Source: Vibrio sp. CAU 1672 (GTDB lineage Bacteria > Pseudomonadota > Gammaproteobacteria > Enterobacterales > Vibrionaceae). Taken from it: a DNA stretch of 64,000 nucleotides. The stretch is taken from positions 149,014 to 213,013 of the forward strand of contig NZ_JARHUF010000006.1 in NCBI RefSeq assembly GCF_029223195.1. The letters are read 5' to 3'. Of this stretch, positions 51,912-60,253 are shown piece after piece. Position numbers and translations under genes: made by a program. The notes under the pieces are model-generated. The model made no database searches. It was not told where the DNA came from and saw nothing but the letters and a program-made list of their open reading frames with translations. Each line of letters opens with the position of its first letter. Positions within the stretch are counted from its first letter, which is position 1.

Positions 51912-53507
51912 TTGAACTTACAGTATGCCCTCAGCATTCTCTCTAAGTCTTCGCCCTATGCGGTCAGTACGGAAAGAGAATCAGATTTAGACGTTCTATC
52001 CCAGTATAAAGAACATATATACATTGAAACCGACATTGAAGCCGCGTTTTATCAAAAACTTACAGCTGCGCATGGCCAGCAGATCATTTTCTTATGCGGT
52101 AGTAGTGGCGATGGAAAATCAGAGATTTTGACTCGCTATAGTCAAAAGTTTAAAGCGACTCATGATTTTCATTTGGACGCAACACACAGCTTCAATCCAA
52201 GCCAGACTGCCATTGATGCGCTAGATGAACGATTCACACAGTTTAAAGGGAATGACAAGCCACTCGTGGTTGGCATTAATATTGGTATGTTGGGTAACTA
52301 TGCTGAGGAAGGTGCTGACCAACATAACGATGTGAAAGTGTCGATAAAAGCTTTTCTGGAAAACAAAACGGATGACATTCCAGCAAATCACGTATTTCTA
52401 GACTTTGAGCAATACCCAAAGTTTATGTTGGGCCATGAGATGAGCACATCCGATTTTGCTGCCCAGTTTCTTGCTCGCTTAACTCAGCCGACTCTAAATA
52501 ACCCTTTTTATGCACTTTACGACAGTGAAGTGAAGAAAACAGGTTTTAGCACGCTAACAGCAAACTACGCTTTACTTGGTTTAGAGTCTGTTCAAAAGAA
52601 CATCATTGCTTTGTTATTAAAAGCGCGTTTGATTAAAGATCAGTTCTTAACAGCGCGAGCCCTATTGGACTTTGTTTTCCAGATCTTGGCAATGGATGGC
52701 TACCTATTTGACAACTTGTTCTCTGGGGCGGATAACGAGCTTCTTGAGCATATCCAAAGTTTTGACCCAAGCAACATTCACACTCGCAAGGTAGATGAGT
52801 TTGTATTGCAGTTCGGCTTGGGTATCGAAGATGAAGGTTTTACCCAACTTAAAGATCAAGTGAAGCCTTTAGGTGTGTTTGATGTATCTAATGCCGCTTC
52901 TTACCTGCGAATGGTTTACCTGCTAAAAGATGAAGAGCAGTTTGCTAATGACTATATCAATGAATTAAAAGCCGATTTCAATAATTCACTTGTTGATAAG
53001 TATGCAAGAACTTGGTTGCAACATCGCGAGTTTGATGGCTCAGGCAAGCAGAAAAAAGAGCTGAACAAGTTCTATAAAGATATCCTGATCTCCGCGATCC
53101 ACCGTTACTGTAATCGTAACTCTCCATCACTCGATAAAGACCAGTTTTTTATCTCTGAATACAATGGATTTAAAACGGCTGCAGAGCTAGAAGTAAAAGC
53201 TGATTTTACTGCGATCAAAACCCAAGGAGTTAGCAAAATCGGCGTATTTAACGCTCATATTCGTGCAGATGACAATGTTCTATTGCCAATGCCAATCAGC
53301 ATTAACTTGCTAGAGTTGCTCGAGAAAATTAATCAAGGCTACCGACCCAACAAGCACGATAAAAACGCAGTACTTTTATTAGATGAAGTGGTTGAGCAAA
53401 TCATCGCTGTTGCAAAAGATAAGCATACCTTGTTTATTCTGAAAAATGACAAACGCTACAAGATCGTCAATGAAGATGATGAGTATTTCGAAGTGAGTGG
53501 TATCTAA
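51912..53507 (+). CDS. dptF: DNA phosphorothioation-dependent restriction protein DptF
   Basis: The first of three restriction proteins that attack DNA lacking phosphorothioate in the Dnd/Dpt system. 531 residues. It begins with TTG at 51912 (LQYALSILSKSSPYAVSTER), with only GAGAAAG upstream. A P-loop, CGSSGDGKSEI (Walker A residues 63-70), lies in the N-terminal part. The family name comes from recall of the DptF N-terminus and from the two partners downstream, not from a search. It is followed by dptG after 1 bp. Confidence 0.75.
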   Translation: MNLQYALSILSKSSPYAVSTERESDLDVLSQYKEHIYIETDIEAAFYQKLTAAHGQQIIFLCGSSGDGKSEILTRYSQKFKATHDFHLDATHSFNPSQTAIDALDERFTQFKGNDKPLVVGINIGMLGNYAEEGADQHNDVKVSIKAFLENKTDDIPANHVFLDFEQYPKFMLGHEMSTSDFAAQFLARLTQPTLNNPFYALYDSEVKKTGFSTLTANYALLGLESVQKNIIALLLKARLIKDQFLTARALLDFVFQILAMDGYLFDNLFSGADNELLEHIQSFDPSNIHTRKVDEFVLQFGLGIEDEGFTQLKDQVKPLGVFDVSNAASYLRMVYLLKDEEQFANDYINELKADFNNSLVDKYARTWLQHREFDGSGKQKKELNKFYKDILISAIHRYCNRNSPSLDKDQFFISEYNGFKTAAELEVKADFTAIKTQGVSKIGVFNAHIRADDNVLLPMPISINLLELLEKINQGYRPNKHDKNAVLLLDEVVEQIIAVAKDKHTLFILKNDKRYKIVNEDDEYFEVSGI

Positions 53508-53508
53508 C

Positions 53509-54849
53509 ATGACAATGGATAAATACATCAAACCATTTAATCCTAAGCTGCCACAAACAGCGGAAGAAGTGCCCAATAAAAACAGTCTAAACAGCTATTT
53601 GCCGATTCGTACCAAAGGTAATGATTTTGAACGGGCGGCTGTGATTGGTTTGGTGTTGAGTGGCTTGTTACGTAAGAAAATTGAAGATTACCAATACGAA
53701 GATTATGTTGCAGACTGCCAAGAAGCATTTGACGAAAAATTAGGCCAGGAAGAGTTTTGGGACGTGTTAAGAGAAATGTACTTTGATAACAAAGATATCT
53801 TCTCGGTTAGCCCTGAACTACTGCTATTTCGTGCACAGAAAAAACAGTTGGCAGCAGGTGACTTACGTGTTGCTTCTATGTTCATTAATTTGTTGCAAAA
53901 TATGCGTGTAGAAGAGTTTGATGCAAAATTAAACTTTATCGAGCGTGAGATGCTTGCAACATTGCGTGGCAAGATGGAGGCTGATTCATTAATGCGCGCA
54001 AGTGAGCATCCATACTTGCCATATCTTTCAAAAGCATTCCGTGATGATTTGAAGTTTTTGGCAAACCGACCGAAATACCTGCTTAGCGAGATCGCGTCGT
54101 TTTTGTCGTTCTATGGTTTCACATACACTGCTCAGTTGAGTTTGGCGTTGACAGATTGGCGTTCAGGCGAAGAGCCAGTAGCGAAACCATTGTATTTTCT
54201 TATGGATCACGAACGTGCGAGTAACGAGCGCACCCACATTAAAAACCATGGCTATAAGCTGTTCAGTGAATCAGCGACTCGCTTATTCCCAATGTTAACC
54301 ATGCTTGAACTCCTTCAACCTGGAATGGGTGAAAAGAACGCAACAAAAGTGCCTTTATGGGCAATTTCCAAAGGCATTCAAGAATCTAACTATGAGCATC
54401 TAAAGAGCGAGTTAGAAAATTTTGCGAGAGCATTTAAATCTCAGCGTAACTTGGACACTACGTTAGATGATTCTGAATCTGCACTTGATTGGCTGGGTAA
54501 CATCATGAAACTAGCCATGGCTCAGTTTAGTATTGGTGAGCGATTCAACATCAATAAAAAGTATGTTTCTGAAGTAGAGAAGTATTTAGCGACTCACTTT
54601 ATTCAAAACCGGCGCCGTGGTGGTCGGGTATTGGTGCTTAACCAAGACTACATTATTTTATTAACCAACCTTGTTGTTGGAGAAAAGGACAAACTCCGTT
54701 TCCACGAACTTATCACTGCATTTAAGCAGCGCGGTATTTTTGTAGATAAGCAAACCGAGCAAGAATTAATTAAATTTTATGAGCGCATTGGTAACGTAGA
54801 GCGCATGAGTGATAGTGGAGACGCAGTTTATGTCCGTAAAACAATTTGA
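53509..54849 (+). CDS. dptG: DNA phosphorothioation-dependent restriction protein DptG
   Basis: The second of the restriction trio, 446 residues from ATG at 53509 (MTMDKYIKPFNPKLP). No enzymatic motif was recognised; most of the protein is predicted helical. It has the middle position expected of DptG between dptF and dptH. The gene starts 1 bp after the dptF stop and overlaps dptH by 20 bp, so all three are translated together. Confidence 0.7.
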   Translation: MTMDKYIKPFNPKLPQTAEEVPNKNSLNSYLPIRTKGNDFERAAVIGLVLSGLLRKKIEDYQYEDYVADCQEAFDEKLGQEEFWDVLREMYFDNKDIFSVSPELLLFRAQKKQLAAGDLRVASMFINLLQNMRVEEFDAKLNFIEREMLATLRGKMEADSLMRASEHPYLPYLSKAFRDDLKFLANRPKYLLSEIASFLSFYGFTYTAQLSLALTDWRSGEEPVAKPLYFLMDHERASNERTHIKNHGYKLFSESATRLFPMLTMLELLQPGMGEKNATKVPLWAISKGIQESNYEHLKSELENFARAFKSQRNLDTTLDDSESALDWLGNIMKLAMAQFSIGERFNINKKYVSEVEKYLATHFIQNRRRGGRVLVLNQDYIILLTNLVVGEKDKLRFHELITAFKQRGIFVDKQTEQELIKFYERIGNVERMSDSGDAVYVRKTI

Positions 54850-57800
54850 GACCTTTCTAGTCGAACAGTTTCTGGCTGACGCAGAAACACACATCAAGGC
54901 AGGTTTCCGCTATCAGTTTAAGTCACCCGATAGTGAAAACAGCGTGCGCTTGTATCAGGCAATGATTGCGCACTCACAAAACAGCATTGAGGCAACCAAT
55001 GACATTGACCTGCCATTTATCGAGCTGCCTAGCTGTAAAATTGTACCAGTGATTCATAGTGAAGACCCGGCACAGTACCAAGGCTTTACTGAGAACTATA
55101 TTTCTCATTTGCGGGATGAAGTTGCAAGCCAATCAGGTTACCTAAAAGGTTGTGCCCTTGTTGTCATTCACAACAGCTTGTTGGATACCTTGATCAACTC
55201 AGCCGAAGATCTTGCTCAGCTGGGACAAGTATGGAGCCCAGCTAAGATCAAAGAGTCGATGAAAGGCTTAATTGACCAGCAAGATAAGGGAAAAGATGTT
55301 TCTAACTGTCTGCTTGATGATCAATTTGATGCGATTTTAGAAGACGGCGCGACCATGTTCGGTTTTGAGTCTCTTTACAAAGCCGTAGAAGATGGCGATT
55401 TGCGTTTCAATGAACTCGGAATGTTTGAAGATCCGCTTGTGGCTCAAATGAGTGGTAACCCAAAGCAAATCAAAAAGCGCTTAGAAGATAACCGAGCACT
55501 CTATGAAGAGCTTTCATTTGAAGTAGAACACTTTGGTGACCAACTACAAGATCGTTTGAAATCATTCGGAGAGAAGTTCATCAAGGAAAACTTCTCAGAA
55601 ACGGATGCGTGGAAAGACATTGAGTTTGAAGCTTTTTTGCAAGAGAAAAAACGCAATGCACAGCAGCAGCTTGTCCTTGAGGAGGAGCAAGCGAGTGAAG
55701 GTATGACGATCACCGGTCGTAACCGTGCAGAAACCAAAGCGGGGTTGCGCGATCGTCACCTGATCATCGAGCTAGATGAAGGCATTAACGATTTTGAATT
55801 GAAGCTGGTATTCCAAGGGGCGAGCAATCTAGATAAAAGCCAATTCAAAATTCAGCCAGCAAAGGCACTCAATAATGAAGAAGTGATTTCTACACTTAAC
55901 GGTCTAAAGACAACGAGAGCGAGCCTGAAGGGCAGTTACAAGCACGAGCCTCTGTTTTTCAATTTGGCACTCAAGCGCGAAAACAAATCAGAAGTGTACA
56001 ACTTCCGCTGTCTTGTGATTCGTAAGGGTGAGTTCTACATCGAACCGTTCAAAAACATCTTTTTAGTTGAACATTCTAAACAGCGCTTAACCTTGAACAT
56101 GGAAGAAAACAAGCTTCAAGTTCGTGCAGAAGAAGGCGCAGCGTGTTCACTGACAGACGCAAAGCAAGTCGTTGATCTTGCAGAGTATGCGCTGGTGGAT
56201 TTTGAAGCTCTCGCCAATGAAGCCGATGAAATTGATTTTGCGGTAAAATCTGGTGACAACCAACTTAAATTCAACGTGGAAGGGGCAGTAGCAACGGATT
56301 CTCTGAGCCTACCATTGCTGCTAAACCGGGGTCGTTACCACAAGTTATTCAAAGATGAATACAATGGTGAGTTCTACTCACAAAAAGGTAAAGTTGGTAT
56401 CGACAACAGTGAGTTTGTTGTACCGGGTGTTCGCCTCAAGCTACTGCGTTGGGAAGAAGAGTTCATCAACAACAAAGTGGTGTCTATCTCCGATGCAGGT
56501 TCGGTTAAACTGGATGACTTACAAGCGGTTGATGACGCGATATTTTCTTCATATGTCGAGCTATTTGACTATTTGGAGCAGCGCCGCAGTACGCCTTCAC
56601 TGGCCTCTTGGGGCGATGATTTTACCACTCTAGTTCAAAATGTCGTCGATGCGTGTTTAGCGTACTTTGAAGCGATTCCAACCGGTAGTATGCTGACTAA
56701 AGAGCAAAAATCTGCACTGCAGATTGGTCTGGTTAAATCAGAAGAGGAAGAGTACTACTCGCCATTCCATCCACTGATTTTGGCTTATTACCTGAATTTG
56801 AGAAAAGCAATTCGTGAAGATGAAAGCTTCGCGACGTTGCCAGATGTAACGTTTGAGCGCTTATCACCCAAAGGGTTGTTGCCATATGTCTACCATCCGC
56901 AACGGGAGTTCGCTTATAACCAGCAAGTGAAAGAGAACGCTTTCTGGATTAAGAGTGTCCCGCAAGAGAAGAGCTCGCTGTCTTTTGTGCGTAAGTTGGT
57001 AAAAGAGAAGATCGACGAGTTCCAAACGGCGTTTAGTCAGCTATTCACGGGATCAGAGAAGAGCATCATCGTCAACGCGGTCAATCAAGACGCCTCTGAT
57101 GAGCTGTTCATGGGGCTAGTGGATTACATTCGTAATAACTTGGAACAATCTGCTTCTATCCACGTAAACCTCTACGATGACAAGCTGATGTTTAACGCTT
57201 TTGACCGTTTTGCGGAAGCGGCAAGCTACGACGAGTTGAAGGAAAGTTTAGAGCTAAATAAAAATAAGAAAGTGCGTGAGCTCGCTGACACAATTATTGA
57301 CATCCTGCGTACCCGTCTTACCTACAGTAAGTTCACCAATGAACAAGCGGAAAAGGATGGCCAGGCTTACGCGCACCTGTCCTTTTTCCGTAATAATGAC
57401 AAAGTGGATTGCTCAGACATTGCAATTGAGGATATGGCGTCAGGTATTGCCTGTGATGGTCTATTAACCGGTGATGCGTCTGAGAGTAAATCAGGCTCTT
57501 ACTTCACAGGTTTTGGCCTAAAAGGCACGGATTACCAAGATCACCCACATCTTATGATGGCGAAGTACGTTGGCGCTCTATTAAAGCCCGCACTAAAGCC
57601 GAATACGCCATACAACGGGACCAATGCGGTTGCTCTCGCAGTGAGTGAAGATTTCAAGGGGCTATTAGAGCGTTCTTACGCCAGTTCTATCTGGACAACT
57701 ATCATCGACCCTAAAGTGACATTGGACTTCTTCCACAGTAATGAGGATGTGGTGCTGATTCACTACTCTGATCAATACACCAGCTCTTCAAGCTACGATG

Positions 57801-59962
57801 CGATTACCGTGACGGCACAGCGTGGTTTATTTGAGAAAGTCATCAAACAAGGTGACGGAGGCCAAATCAACGAGTTTAATGCTTTTAACGGCGATTGGTT
57901 GTTGAAGATGATGACCTGTGCGCCAAGCATTAACAAAGAGCGTAAAGGCGTGATTGGCGCGTACAAGTTTGTGACAAGCTTGGTACATAACTCAGACATC
58001 ACTTGGGTACCCCTTTCTGTTGCTGAGATGATCCGTGTTTCTGGCAACATTGGCCTAAAAATGTCGGACAGCGAGTTCTCACGTAACGTTCAAGGTTACA
58101 AAAAAGGCGCGATTTCTGATGACGTACTGCTGGTGGGCTTTAAAGAGCAAGACATGTACTTGTTGCCTGTCGAGGTGAAAACGGGCTCAATCCCTGACTA
58201 CAAAAAAGCAGTCAAACAGTCGAAAGAGCTATTACGTTATCTAAGTGAAGACCTGCTGGGTAACGACAACCTGGCCAGCAAGCTTTACCGTGGTTTGTTT
58301 ATGCGCCAAGTGCTGATGCAAGTAGATAAATACCGTTTGTACAACGTGTTTACGCCAGACTACTTCGACACCCTGTTAGCCAACAAAGAAGAGTGGCTGA
58401 AAGGTGATTATGCGTTAGCAAAAGTAGCAGAATACCCAGAAGGTTTTGTGGTTAGCCACCTTGAAGGGGCAAGCTGTCTAGAGCCTGACTACCAAATGCT
58501 TGAAGGGGTATTGAAAGTCGATTTACCCATGGGCTTACTACCTCGTTTGGTCGAGACACCACTGCAAGAGGTGCTCAATCAGCTAGATGTTGTGAAGCTA
58601 TGTCACGTACCGACTGAATACGTGCTTGACGGTAAGACTCAAGCTGAAGTGATTGAGACTGAGAGCATCAGTGTTGAACCAGCTGATTCAGATGAGAATG
58701 AGCAAACCGGTGATAGCTCTGAAAAGCAGACAACTATCGATACTGATGAGAGTTCAAGCGAAGTTGCTAAAGAGCAACCTAATGCTGAAATAACAGCAGA
58801 TAATCAGCTCAACGCGACTAAGCCAAAGTTATCGGGTAGCAACCTTAACGTGCTTTTTGGTCACAATGCGGTGACACAAGCACCTTTAAACTGGGAGCCC
58901 ACCAATACAGCCAAGTTCATGAATACTAACACCGGTATTATTGGCACCATGGGTACCGGCAAAACCCAGTTTACGAAATCGGTGATCACCCAGCTGCATC
59001 GCAATCAAAGCGATAACGTAAATGGCGCATCGATTGGCATGTTGATTTTCGACTACAAGTCAGACTATGTCGACGATAAGTTCCAACAAGCGACAGCAGG
59101 TAAAAAGTTTAACTTACACAAACTGCCATATAACCCGCTGAGTCTATTCGGTGACACGCCAATGCTGCCAGTGCATACTGCTCGCGGTTTCTCAGAGACT
59201 ATGGGCAAAGCTTTCAACCTAGGTCAAAAACAGCAACTGCGTTTACGTAAGCTGGTGGGTGAAGCTTATGAGTTGGCTGGTATTCGCAAAGCGGACCCAA
59301 GCACCTGGACAAAAGCCGCACCAACCATTGCCGATGTTTGGGCGTTGTTCATTGAAACTGAGCCAGACGAAGACTCACTATACGCGGCACTGGAAAGCTT
59401 GTACGAGCTTGAGATCTTTGAGGACGACAATACCAAGTGTATGAGCCTATACGACTTGGTGGACGGTATCACAGTGGTTGAGCTGGCAGGTTATCCATCA
59501 GAGATCCAAAACCTTGTAGTAGCATTGACACTGGATCTTTTCTACTCGCAGATGCAAAAGAAAGGTAAACCAGAAGTGCAGGGTGACTTCCGCCAGATCA
59601 CCAAGATGATTTTGGTGGATGAGGCAGATAACTTCATGTCTCAAAACTTCCCAAGCCTGCGCAAGATCTTGAAGGAAGGCCGTGAATACGGTGTTGGGGT
59701 AATTCTATCCACACAGGACATCACCCACTTCCAGACTGGTGAAAATGACTATTCAAGCTACGTGCTGACATGGGTCATCCACCGTGTCGCTAAGATCAAA
59801 TCACAAGAGCTTAAAGCCATGTTCGGCGTTAACGAAAAAGCCGAGCAAGAGAAGCTAATGGAAACCATCAACAAGCTAGAGAAACACTATAGCTTATACA
59901 TCGATGGTGCCAAGAAGATTGTCAAGATGCGAGATAGAGCATTTTGGGAGTTGCTTCAATAA
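54830..59962 (+). CDS. dptH: DNA phosphorothioation-dependent restriction protein DptH, HerA/FtsK-like ATPase
   Basis: The large motor of the restriction complex, 1710 residues from ATG at 54830 (MSVKQFETFLVEQFL). The C-terminal 350 residues are a HerA/FtsK-like ATPase with Walker A GTMGTGKTQ (1372-1380) and Walker B ILVDEADNFM (Asp1597, Glu1598). Before it lies an acidic Ser/Glu linker (about 1281-1331). A strand-rich segment at about 1097-1117 (DDVLLVGF then LPVEVKTG) has the D and E-V-K spacing of a PD-(D/E)XK nuclease. Overlap with dptG shows coupling. A strong terminator ends the operon. Confidence 0.75.
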   Translation: MSVKQFETFLVEQFLADAETHIKAGFRYQFKSPDSENSVRLYQAMIAHSQNSIEATNDIDLPFIELPSCKIVPVIHSEDPAQYQGFTENYISHLRDEVASQSGYLKGCALVVIHNSLLDTLINSAEDLAQLGQVWSPAKIKESMKGLIDQQDKGKDVSNCLLDDQFDAILEDGATMFGFESLYKAVEDGDLRFNELGMFEDPLVAQMSGNPKQIKKRLEDNRALYEELSFEVEHFGDQLQDRLKSFGEKFIKENFSETDAWKDIEFEAFLQEKKRNAQQQLVLEEEQASEGMTITGRNRAETKAGLRDRHLIIELDEGINDFELKLVFQGASNLDKSQFKIQPAKALNNEEVISTLNGLKTTRASLKGSYKHEPLFFNLALKRENKSEVYNFRCLVIRKGEFYIEPFKNIFLVEHSKQRLTLNMEENKLQVRAEEGAACSLTDAKQVVDLAEYALVDFEALANEADEIDFAVKSGDNQLKFNVEGAVATDSLSLPLLLNRGRYHKLFKDEYNGEFYSQKGKVGIDNSEFVVPGVRLKLLRWEEEFINNKVVSISDAGSVKLDDLQAVDDAIFSSYVELFDYLEQRRSTPSLASWGDDFTTLVQNVVDACLAYFEAIPTGSMLTKEQKSALQIGLVKSEEEEYYSPFHPLILAYYLNLRKAIREDESFATLPDVTFERLSPKGLLPYVYHPQREFAYNQQVKENAFWIKSVPQEKSSLSFVRKLVKEKIDEFQTAFSQLFTGSEKSIIVNAVNQDASDELFMGLVDYIRNNLEQSASIHVNLYDDKLMFNAFDRFAEAASYDELKESLELNKNKKVRELADTIIDILRTRLTYSKFTNEQAEKDGQAYAHLSFFRNNDKVDCSDIAIEDMASGIACDGLLTGDASESKSGSYFTGFGLKGTDYQDHPHLMMAKYVGALLKPALKPNTPYNGTNAVALAVSEDFKGLLERSYASSIWTTIIDPKVTLDFFHSNEDVVLIHYSDQYTSSSSYDAITVTAQRGLFEKVIKQGDGGQINEFNAFNGDWLLKMMTCAPSINKERKGVIGAYKFVTSLVHNSDITWVPLSVAEMIRVSGNIGLKMSDSEFSRNVQGYKKGAISDDVLLVGFKEQDMYLLPVEVKTGSIPDYKKAVKQSKELLRYLSEDLLGNDNLASKLYRGLFMRQVLMQVDKYRLYNVFTPDYFDTLLANKEEWLKGDYALAKVAEYPEGFVVSHLEGASCLEPDYQMLEGVLKVDLPMGLLPRLVETPLQEVLNQLDVVKLCHVPTEYVLDGKTQAEVIETESISVEPADSDENEQTGDSSEKQTTIDTDESSSEVAKEQPNAEITADNQLNATKPKLSGSNLNVLFGHNAVTQAPLNWEPTNTAKFMNTNTGIIGTMGTGKTQFTKSVITQLHRNQSDNVNGASIGMLIFDYKSDYVDDKFQQATAGKKFNLHKLPYNPLSLFGDTPMLPVHTARGFSETMGKAFNLGQKQQLRLRKLVGEAYELAGIRKADPSTWTKAAPTIADVWALFIETEPDEDSLYAALESLYELEIFEDDNTKCMSLYDLVDGITVVELAGYPSEIQNLVVALTLDLFYSQMQKKGKPEVQGDFRQITKMILVDEADNFMSQNFPSLRKILKEGREYGVGVILSTQDITHFQTGENDYSSYVLTWVIHRVAKIKSQELKAMFGVNEKAEQEKLMETINKLEKHYSLYIDGAKKIVKMRDRAFWELLQ

Positions 59963-59974
59963 ACATATGACTTT

Positions 59975-59999
59975 AAACGCCCTTTTAGGGCGTTTTTTT
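59975..59999 (+). terminator. dptFGH terminator
   Basis: 9-bp stem AAACGCCCT/AGGGCGTTT (59975-59983, 59987-59995) with a TTT loop and a T run, 12 bp after the dptH stop. It separates dptFGH from the next pair of genes. Confidence 0.93.
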
Positions 60000-60172
60000 G
60001 ATATGCTCCTTCTATCATTATGATGATAAAAGCATATTGGATTGTAGTTGAGTAAGATGGCTGTTCACGTTGTTTATTTAGTTAGAGGTACACTAAGTTA
60101 AGCCCCCTAAAAACGTAAAGGGCATGTGATAAAACTAAGTAAGAAAGTTGAAATTCTCAATAATTTGTTAAG

Positions 60173-60189
60173 CATTGCATGTTGCAATG
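60173..60189. promoter_or_regulatory. Palindrome upstream of the DGQHR gene
   Basis: CATTGCA-TGT-TGCAATG is a perfect 7-bp inverted repeat. TGTTAAGC is repeated directly on either side of it (60166-60173 and 60193-60200). It lies 65-80 bp before the gene start, in the position of an operator. Confidence 0.45.
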
Positions 60190-60253
60190 AAATGTTAAGC
60201 TGTCTTAAACGCTGATTGTTGGTTAAAAATATTTAGGTAGATAGGCAATAATA

